From: Owenia fusiformis
Taxonomy: Eukaryota > Annelida > Polychaeta > Sabellida > Oweniidae
Direction: 5' to 3'
NCBI GenBank assembly: GCA_903813345.2
Contig: CAIIXF020000288.1
Location: 1-25,000 of the forward strand
DNA: 25,000 nucleotides
Positions 22,801 to 25,000 of this stretch are shown here, piece after piece (positions within the stretch are counted from its first letter, which is position 1; each line of letters opens with the position of its first letter). Made by a program: the position numbers and the translations under genes. The notes under the pieces were generated by a model. That model made no database searches. It was given only the letters and a program-made list of their open reading frames with translations, and was not told where the DNA came from.

Positions 22801-23739
22801 CATCTTCACTGTTAAGGAGTTCACACGTCTGATGAACAGAGATACTATTTATAAACTTTTCATACATTTCATTTCTCAATTCTATCAAAAATTGACATTC
22901 TACTATCATGTGTTTGACAGTATCATTGGTGGTTCTACCGCAACTCAGACTTTCAGTATAGAAATCGTCATCTGGAAGTTCCCTTGATGCCGAATGTAGA
23001 AGTATTGCAAATGCCCATGTTTAAAGAGATATTTCCTACCAGCTACCCTATGTATTGCTGGCTTAACTTAAGTTCAGTCTGAATTTGTGTAGCCCTTCCT
23101 TACCCTATCCTTGTGATTGGGCCTTTAAACTTGATTATTAAAGTAAAATCTCGTTTTGATGTGTGTGCCTGACTTTCCAAACAAAGACTCTAGGTTGAAC
23201 ACTGTCAAATCCAATATTTGTTTCTTACGCCGTTTTACAATTTTCAGTAAAATATTAAAATATATGTTTCGTTGGTTCTAATAGGAGTCAGAGCGTTAAC
23301 TTGTTAAGATATAGTGCATTTTAGAGAGATGCGAATTGATATAGCATAAAAAGTTCAAATGTATACCCCCCCCCCCCAAAAAAAAAAGAAATTGGAAAAC
23401 GAAAATTCCCTTTTGGGTCATGTACTTTTGTAAATAAGGAGTAGAATAAAGATTATAAACTATATGCATTCAATAGACTAGTTAAATCATTATTATTAAT
23501 ACTTAAAATTTAACAAAAAAACGAACTTACTCTTTATTATAATTATCTGGGTCATGATCTGCATATTTTGGTAGAATCGTCACTCCGTTTGTATTCGTGG
23601 CTCTATCATACGGCGGCAATTCATCGTCATTTGGAATAGATACACCATTATGTGTCGATGTTCCGTTTGATAAATCCCCATTCTTCCATTCTTCATGTTT
23701 GCTGTCACTCACTGGCGGTAAGTCATAACTTTTCCCCAT
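4580..23739 (-). CDS. ABCB1: ABCB1-type full ABC transporter (P-glycoprotein/MDR), 25 coding exons
   Basis: Twenty-five exons join in frame from ATG at 23739 to TAA at 4580. The order is a hydrophilic N-terminus of about 90 aa; TMD1 (TM1-6, exons 3-8); NBD1 (exons 9-13); a charged linker (exons 13-14); TMD2 (TM7-12, exons 15-21); NBD2 (exons 21-25). NBD1 has Walker [11 protein letters not shown]-loop V-V-S-Q-E-P, L-S-G-G-Q, Walker B L-L-L-D-E and H-loop I-A-H-R. NBD2 has [25 protein letters not shown] and I-A-H-R. Both catalytic Glu and His residues are present, so an active ATP-driven exporter is predicted. The family acts in the plasma membrane on lipophilic drugs and toxins or on phospholipids; the substrate here is inferred only by family. 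Length is 1,361 aa with one TM7 unit (family about 1,280, excess mostly N-terminal) or 1,617 aa with all units. ABCB4/5/11-type function cannot be excluded. Confidence 0.95.
5152..6233. mobile_element. Decayed mariner-type (Tc1/mariner) DNA transposon in ABCB intron 24
   Basis: Two 39-bp terminal inverted repeats with one mismatch lie at 5152-5190 and 6195-6233, starting CGAGGGGTGATTCAAAAGTA, each flanked by TA (5150-5151 and 6234-6235), the Tc1/mariner target site. The element is 1,082 bp, a little shorter than a typical autonomous mariner. No intact transposase is left. On the minus strand, short islands such as I-V-Q-A-L-R-W (about 5630-5670) and T-D-D-L-N-I (about 5470-5490) resemble the N-terminal helix-turn-helix part of mariner transposases, with stops between. 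The right end lies 45 bp from the exon 24 donor. Confidence 0.82.
6279..6425 (-). CDS. ABCB1: ABCB exon 24: NBD2 signature and Walker B
   Basis: The acceptor is actttag and the donor is GTATGT; 147 nt (49 codons), phase 0 to 0. It contains [11 protein letters not shown] and [11 protein letters not shown], that is the ABC signature, Walker B with catalytic Glu, and the D-loop. Confidence 0.95.
6729..6935 (-). CDS. ABCB1: ABCB exon 23: NBD2 Q-loop region
   Basis: The acceptor is cgtttgcag and the donor is GTAAGA; 207 nt (69 codons), phase 0 to 0. It contains [16 protein letters not shown] (Q-loop) and A-E-N-I-A-Y-G-D. It aligns without gaps to the expected part of ABCB NBD2. Confidence 0.95.
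7536..7543 (+). promoter_or_regulatory. TATA box of the nested gene
   Basis: TATATAAG lies about 30 bp before a plausible start region (about 7566) and 53 bp before a perfect GTAAGT donor at 7597. The spacing fits a small TATA-driven gene with a short non-coding first exon. Confidence 0.6.
7566..7596 (+). other. Nested gene exon 1 (5' UTR, start approximate)
   Basis: The short segment between the TATA-predicted start and the donor ...gatacag|GTAAGT has no ATG and is interpreted as a non-coding leader exon. The 5' end is only estimated from TATA spacing. Confidence 0.5.
7696..8141. repeat. 64-bp direct repeat pair within nested-gene intron 1
   Basis: Positions 7696-7759 and 8078-8141 are almost identical (taaataaattatgggacttc...), differing at about two bases and offset by 382 bp. 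The second copy ends about 50 bp before the exon 2 acceptor. The 318 bp between the copies show no gene. Confidence 0.8.
8208..8600 (+). CDS. Secreted Gly/Tyr/Ser/Gln-rich pentapeptide-repeat protein (nested gene)
   Basis: ATG at 8208 opens 130 codons ending in TAA at 8598-8600. The open frame extends 5' to 8160 without an ATG and crosses a good acceptor (ttgttttgttttag, exon start 8195), so 8208 is the start. Residues 1-18 ([18 protein letters not shown]) form a clear signal peptide. The mature part opens basic and Tyr/Arg-rich, then consists of about 15 degenerate pentapeptides of type x-S-Y-G-Q (15-bp DNA period), with R-Q-G-S-Y-(R/K)-R-E-S-Y-G-Q occurring twice. There is no cysteine after the signal and no other domain. 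A stop-adjacent GTGAGT donor at 8602 leads to a 3' UTR exon. The family is not recognised. Composition is like secreted structural or matrix proteins or Gly/Tyr-rich antimicrobial peptides, and no function is assigned. It lies antisense within the ABCB intron between exons 22 and 23. Confidence 0.82.
   Translation: MLKLVCLIALVAITYASSIGYRYGGDRNRGYARSYNSRQGSYRRESYGQEGYGGNSYGQDSYGQNSYGQRQGSYKRESYGQGSYGQSDYGRGNYEQDSYGQGSYGKDSYRQGSYGQDSYGHQPRGYRYEH
9058..9200 (+). other. Nested gene exon 3 (3' UTR, end approximate)
   Basis: The acceptor ccttctttatttttcag ends at 9057 and pairs with the donor at 8602, one base past the stop codon. The exon would be entirely untranslated and end shortly after the polyA signal at 9174. 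Read-through without this splice is also possible. Confidence 0.5.
9174..9179 (+). terminator. PolyA signal of the nested gene
   Basis: AATAAA on the plus strand, followed by T-rich sequence, about 575 bp past the stop in genomic distance and about 120 nt into the proposed third exon. Confidence 0.55.
9645..9842 (-). CDS. ABCB1: ABCB exon 22: NBD2 A-loop and Walker A
   Basis: The acceptor is ctgttttag and the donor is GTAGGT; 198 nt (66 codons), phase 0 to 0. It contains F-R-Y-P-T-R-P-D (A-loop Tyr) and [11 protein letters not shown] (Walker A). Confidence 0.95.
9843..10965. other. ABCB intron between exons 21b and 22
   Basis: About 1.1 kb, AT-rich. No further copy of the TM12 exon, no transposon ends and no convincing coding exon were seen on either strand. 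Confidence 0.6.
10966..11122 (-). CDS. ABCB1: ABCB exon 21b: alternative TM12 exon
   Basis: The acceptor is ttcgttgtag and the donor is GTATGT; 157 nt. It has exactly the length and phase (one nt completing the split codon, then 52 codons, ending phase 0) of exon 21a, which lies 827 bp upstream in transcript order. It encodes the same segment, with [14 protein letters not shown] in the middle; about 19 of 52 residues match 21a. Because 157 is not a multiple of 3, including both exons would shift the frame, so the two must be mutually exclusive. 21b looks closer to typical ABCB1 TM12 (S-S-F-x-P-D-Y-x-K-A-K, S-A-A). Confidence 0.87.
11950..12106 (-). CDS. ABCB1: ABCB exon 21a: alternative TM12 exon
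   Basis: The acceptor is gtttatttcag and the donor is GTGAGT; 157 nt, same phase as exon 21b. It encodes TM12 and the lead into NBD2, with [12 protein letters not shown]. It differs from 21b in the membrane-facing half (G-K-A-G-G-K-A-L here against G-Q-S-A-G-R-M-S), putting a lysine where 21b has glutamine. It joins exon 20 and exon 22 in frame. Confidence 0.9.
12507..12647 (-). CDS. ABCB1: ABCB exon 20: TM11
   Basis: The acceptor is tttatctttacag and the donor is GTAATT; 141 nt. It encodes [19 protein letters not shown], the TM11 helix, then the short outer loop Y-L-V-Q-Q-G-E-M. It ends with two nt of the Arg codon completed by either exon 21a or 21b. Confidence 0.93.
12867..12967 (-). CDS. 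ABCB1: ABCB exon 19: intracellular loop 4
   Basis: The acceptor is gttcatttag and the donor is GTAAGT; 101 nt. It encodes [18 protein letters not shown], the conserved cytoplasmic loop that couples to the NBDs. Confidence 0.93.
13356..13559 (-). CDS. ABCB1: ABCB exon 18: TM9-TM10
   Basis: The acceptor is attgtttccag and the donor is GTCAGT; 204 nt (68 codons), phase 0 to 0. It encodes [13 protein letters not shown], then S-G-W-K-L-A-L-V-V and a hydrophobic stretch, matching TM9, the outer turn and TM10. Confidence 0.93.
13664..13789. repeat. Three tandem copies of a 42-bp unit in ABCB intron 17
   Basis: Copies start at 13664, 13706 and 13748 (ggcaaccatatgatgacaac...) and are near identical. 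The unit is intronic. The minus-strand reading frame through it ([10 protein letters not shown] repeated) is a by-product of the 42-bp (14-codon) period. Confidence 0.9.
13941..14102 (-). CDS. ABCB1: ABCB exon 17: end of TM8 and intracellular loop 3
   Basis: The acceptor is atttctttgcag and the donor is GTAAGT; 162 nt (54 codons). It encodes [23 protein letters not shown] and [11 protein letters not shown], the conserved ABCB coupling-loop signature. Confidence 0.95.
14218..14322 (-). CDS. ABCB1: ABCB exon 16: TM7-TM8 outer loop and TM8
   Basis: The acceptor is gtatttttttcag and the donor is GTATTT; 105 nt (35 codons), phase 0 to 0. It begins I-F-A-E-T-D-F-E and continues into TM8 ([13 protein letters not shown]). 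Its phase fixes the exon 15 donor directly after I-I-G. Confidence 0.92.
14558..15412. repeat. 96-bp tandem repeat, 8.9 copies, within the TM7 coding exon
   Basis: Units start on the plus strand at 14558, 14654, 14750, 14846, 14942, 15038, 15134, 15230 and 15326, with an exact 96-bp period and no indels. I see only two variable sites: G at 14566 in the first plus-strand copy (A elsewhere), and G at 14767, 14863 and 14959 in copies 3-5 (A elsewhere). Both are silent. The unit spans the TM7 coding sequence, the exon's GTAGG donor and about 9 bp of novel joining sequence. Confidence 0.98.
14563..15486 (-). CDS. ABCB1: ABCB exon 15: linker end plus TM7, containing the 96-bp tandem array
   Basis: The acceptor is catttttag. 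The most distal donor (GTAGGC) gives 924 nt, 308 codons, phase 0 to 0. The first codons encode K-E-L-E-E-T-L-P and [12 protein letters not shown], then TM7 ([18 protein letters not shown]), the expected ABCB segment. The TM7 part is then repeated in frame, about nine copies joined by V-G-R-C-I. A normal exon would be 156 nt (52 codons, 15331-15486), and the first repeat copy ends in its own in-phase donor GTAGGT at exactly that point. Which donor is used cannot be told from the sequence. Assembly expansion or collapse of the array is possible. Confidence 0.88.
15903..16111 (-). CDS. ABCB1: ABCB exon 14: charged linker
   Basis: The acceptor is actatcttatag and the donor is GTATGT; 209 nt, starting with two nt completing a Met codon. 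It encodes the hydrophilic linker between NBD1 and TMD2, rich in Ser, Arg, Lys and Glu, with basophilic kinase-type sites ([12 protein letters not shown]). In vertebrate ABCB1 the linker is phosphorylated; here that is inference. Confidence 0.9.
16557..16755 (-). CDS. ABCB1: ABCB exon 13: NBD1 H-loop and acidic linker start
   Basis: The acceptor is gctacattacag and the donor is GTAAGT; 199 nt. It contains [15 protein letters not shown] (H-loop His) and ends in an acidic run D-E-D-E-E-E-E-E that begins the linker. Confidence 0.95.
16924..17094 (-). CDS. ABCB1: ABCB exon 12: NBD1 signature and Walker B
   Basis: The acceptor is cattaattgtag and the donor is GTACAT; 171 nt (57 codons). It contains [11 protein letters not shown] and [11 protein letters not shown]. 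Same boundary class as exon 24 at its 5' side, reflecting the ancient half-transporter duplication. Confidence 0.95.
17370..17573 (-). CDS. ABCB1: ABCB exon 11: NBD1 Q-loop region
   Basis: The acceptor is ctttattttcaag and the donor is GTAAGC; 204 nt (68 codons). It contains [16 protein letters not shown] and A-E-N-V-R-Y-G-R. Confidence 0.95.
17817..17942 (-). CDS. ABCB1: ABCB exon 10: NBD1 Walker A
   Basis: The acceptor is ctctattttttag and the donor is GTACTT; 126 nt (42 codons). It contains [17 protein letters not shown]. Confidence 0.95.
18195..18350. repeat. Imperfect direct repeat in ABCB intron 9
   Basis: cagtgacattaatattggattgaag near 18195-18220 recurs as cagtgacattgatatcggattgaag near 18325-18350, and the block ggggctta/ggggcttt also recurs between. 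The duplicated unit is about 130 bp and diverged. No coding content. Confidence 0.6.
18372..18482 (-). CDS. ABCB1: ABCB exon 9: start of NBD1 (A-loop)
   Basis: The acceptor is catttcag and the donor is GTAAGT; 111 nt (37 codons). It encodes an acidic stretch, then [17 protein letters not shown] with the A-loop Tyr. Confidence 0.94.
18669..18814. mobile_element. GC-rich palindromic MITE in ABCB intron 8
   Basis: The 55-bp arms 18669-18723 and 18760-18814 are inverted complements with a few mismatches, separated by 36 bp. The arms start TAATGCC and include a strikingly GC-rich core (ggccggcgcccggccg) in an otherwise AT-rich intron. The outer TAA/TTA could be a 3-bp target duplication. Foldback structure, no coding capacity. 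Confidence 0.8.
18998..19111 (-). CDS. ABCB1: ABCB exon 8: TM6
   Basis: The acceptor is ttttgtag and the donor is GTGAGC; 114 nt (38 codons). It encodes [17 protein letters not shown] (TM6) and F-A-S-A-R-G-A-A, then I-F-E-I-I-D-H leading to NBD1. Confidence 0.93.
19339..19516 (-). CDS. ABCB1: ABCB exon 7: TM5
   Basis: The acceptor is tgttttctag; the donor is GTGCGG, weaker than the others but fixed by phase with exon 8. 178 nt. It encodes A-V-G-V-K-K-G-L, then the TM5 helix and [11 protein letters not shown]. Confidence 0.9.
19678..19802 (-). CDS. ABCB1: ABCB exon 6: intracellular loop 2
   Basis: The acceptor is catttttatag and the donor is GTATGG; 125 nt. It encodes [21 protein letters not shown], a hallmark ABCB coupling-loop segment. 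Confidence 0.95.
20137..20308 (-). CDS. ABCB1: ABCB exon 5: TM3-TM4
   Basis: The acceptor is tttctttccag and the donor is GTAAAT; 172 nt. It encodes H-D-G-I-G-D-K-F, the TM3 helix, L-G-W-K-L-T-L-V and the TM4 helix. Confidence 0.94.
20763..21017 (-). CDS. ABCB1: ABCB exon 4: extracellular loop 1, TM2, intracellular loop 1
   Basis: The acceptor is atgttttcag and the donor is GTAGGT; 255 nt. It continues extracellular loop 1 with sequons N-A-S and N-M-T, then TM2 and [20 protein letters not shown]-glycosylation of this loop is typical of ABCB1. Confidence 0.95.
21366..21508 (-). CDS. ABCB1: ABCB exon 3: TM1
   Basis: The acceptor is gttatttttcag and the donor is GTAAGT; 143 nt. It encodes F-R-F-A-D-G-L-D, the TM1 helix and F-I-N-D-S (a sequon), running into extracellular loop 1. 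Confidence 0.94.
21869..21932 (-). CDS. ABCB1: ABCB exon 2: cytoplasmic lead into TM1
   Basis: The acceptor is tttttccag and the donor is GTGAGT; 64 nt. It completes a Glu codon, then gives a Lys/Glu-rich stretch ([11 protein letters not shown]) and L-V-G-F-F-Q-L, the conserved entry to TMD1. Confidence 0.9.
21933..23530. other. ABCB intron 1
   Basis: 1.6 kb, the longest intron apart from those hosting the nested gene. It holds the LINE-like remnant (22772-23110) and a C14/A10 homopolymer run near 23367-23389. No other exon was recognised. Confidence 0.6.
22772..23110 (-). mobile_element. 3' remnant of a non-LTR retrotransposon (tentative)
   Basis: On the minus strand an open stretch of about 75 codons reads [12 protein letters not shown], then [11 protein letters not shown], then E-L-R-N-E-M, and ends in TGA at 22772. 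The Cys ... H-x3-E-C ... R pattern resembles the C-terminal tail of LINE reverse-transcriptase proteins. Sequence further 5' is broken by stops. The identity rests on this short pattern only. Confidence 0.45.
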
Positions 23740-23782
23740 TCTGTTCACTGTATTTTACTTTTATTTCAGTCCAATGTGAAAT
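23531..23782 (-). CDS. ABCB1: ABCB exon 1: start codon and hydrophilic N-terminus
   Basis: ATG at 23737-23739 begins M-G-K-S-Y-D-L-P-P, 69 codons plus 2 nt, donor GTAAGT. An in-frame GTG lies three codons upstream but ATG is preferred. The N-terminus is longer than in most ABCB1 proteins, acidic, Asn-rich and without membrane segments. A likely acceptor (ttctcatgtttgcag) at 23783 would place 43 nt of 5' UTR (23740-23782) in this exon, implying an untranslated first exon upstream. Confidence 0.85.
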
Positions 23783-25000
23783 CTGCAAACATGAGAACTC
23801 AATCGGTCATTGACCATACAGAATCAAATAAAATTGTCACATGTAAAAACAAGTTCACCGTGAGCGCCCAGTCTTTGCCTCACAAAGAAACCAAATAATG
23901 AAATAACACCTTGATCAAATAAGATTTAGCCGAATTAAATGCTTTGCAAATGCTAATCCATGTGTGATATAATCCAGTATAGAAATACAGAACGTACTTT
24001 CCACTCAACATGATATGTCAAATGTTACATAAATAAAAATTGAGTTATATAGTTACATGTAGGCCCGTAGCCAACTTTTGCCAAAAGGGGGTTAAGAAAT
24101 TAAAGGGGTTTCAAATATGACAATTTTGGCCCCAGATCACTTGAAAAGTGCTCAATATAGTGAAAAACTACATGATTTTGAAATGTTATTTTATACTCGA
24201 GGAGTTCACTCGAACCCTCTGTGCTGAATACCCCCCCCCCCCCGGCTACGGCCTGGGTAGCAATAGATTTAATTACCCTATACCCCCGTATCCAATAGTA
24301 CATCTTTCATTTGCGTTTAGTAATCGCACAATGACATATGAACTTGTACCGTGCGTTCAATAACCTTATATTTAAATATAAATGCATAAATCAAATAGGC
24401 ACATATTGGTACATATATATGTATTTGATTTGGCTGCTTATTGCAATATGATTTACAGCGTTCTTATATACTTAAGGTCAACAGGAGTTAAACATATTTA
24501 ACTATTTGACGACAAATGAAATTTACTTTTTATTCAGATGGCTCAATCAAACTGTTTAACGCAAAGCAAATATACAAATAAAACAGAACATTTTCTGACC
24601 ATGAACTTGCAAGGAAAAAATTATGCAAACGATTTTTGTAACGAATTGATTCTATTTTATTTGCAGAGCACAATAGTAATGCAAATATCCTACGGCAATT
24701 ACTCAGATGCGAGTAGGTAGTTACCAGTTTCGCCACCAGGTGGCTGATTCGGGGGAATTAACATGGCAGGGTATTGCAAAATTCCCTTAAACTTGAATAT
24801 TCATCAATTTTAGTGGTTCACTTTTCATATTACCTTTATGTATCTAATAGTTATGCAAATTCAAATATGTCCAGTAAAAGAAAATATTATCTGCCCAACA
24901 CAAGAAAATATATTTCACTTTTTGTGGTTTTACAACATGGGCTCTATGGGGAATCTCCCCGACCTAGAAGTCACATTTTCAAAGAAAATTAATTTTTCAA
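23783..25000. other. ABCB 5' flank or first intron
   Basis: About 1.2 kb with no coding exon recognised. It contains the inverted-repeat element at 24061-24254 and a CTCF-like site at 24733. The promoter and non-coding first exon of the ABCB gene may lie here or beyond the window. Confidence 0.5.
24061..24254. mobile_element. Short inverted-repeat element ending in a C-run
   Basis: The left end aggcccgtagcc (24061-24072) pairs with the right end ggctacggcct (24244-24254), one base gap. The right end is preceded by a run of 13 C residues and the left end is followed by an aagggggtt block, so the C-rich and G-rich subterminal parts also pair. About 194 bp, non-coding, MITE-like. Confidence 0.55.

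Noticed and set aside
23367-23389. C-run followed by A-run as a functional element
   Set aside because: Simple homopolymers whose length may be unreliable; no associated structure except general intron sequence.
1-25000. tRNA or rRNA genes
   Set aside because: No cloverleaf with A/B-box pattern and no rRNA-like blocks were found by reading both strands.

Overview
The window is from an intron-rich, AT-rich animal nuclear genome. All genes are split by GT-AG introns, and the introns carry DNA-transposon and LINE debris. The protein families (full-length ABCB transporter, secreted C-type lectin, secreted Gly/Tyr-rich repeat protein) and the introns of a few hundred bp to about 2.7 kb fit a marine invertebrate, perhaps a lophotrochozoan. 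I cannot name the species.

Layout: (1) About 242-1147, minus strand: last three coding exons of a secreted C-type lectin-like gene; the signal-peptide exon was not found. (2) 1148-4579: intergenic and 3'-flanking DNA with a degenerate direct duplication and a small inverted-repeat element. (3) 4580-23739, minus strand: one complete ABCB1-type (P-glycoprotein/MDR) gene of 25 coding exons that I could join in frame from ATG to stop, plus one alternative exon. Both transmembrane domains and both nucleotide-binding domains are present with all catalytic motifs. (4) About 7536-9200, plus strand: a small three-exon gene nested antisense in the intron between ABCB exons 22 and 23, with its own TATA box and polyA signal. 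It encodes a secreted protein of about 130 aa built of S-Y-G-Q pentapeptides. (5) 23740-25000: 5' UTR and upstream flank, with a short inverted-repeat element and a CTCF-like motif.

Three things stand out in the ABCB gene. The exon for TM helix 7 contains a near-identical 96-bp unit repeated about nine times in frame, 32 aa per unit. Each unit carries its own copy of the exon's 5' splice site, so the same DNA could give 1 to 9 copies of the helix, or a normal protein if the first donor is used. Next, the TM12 exon exists as two diverged, equal-length, equal-phase versions (21a and 21b), a classic mutually exclusive exon pair that would change the drug-binding pocket. Finally, the antisense nested gene lies inside the NBD2-coding part.

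The predicted transporter is 1,361 aa with one TM7 unit, or 1,617 aa if the whole array is translated. Mobile DNA in the window: a decayed mariner-type element (5152-6233), a GC-rich palindromic MITE (18669-18814), two other small inverted-repeat elements and a LINE 3' remnant.
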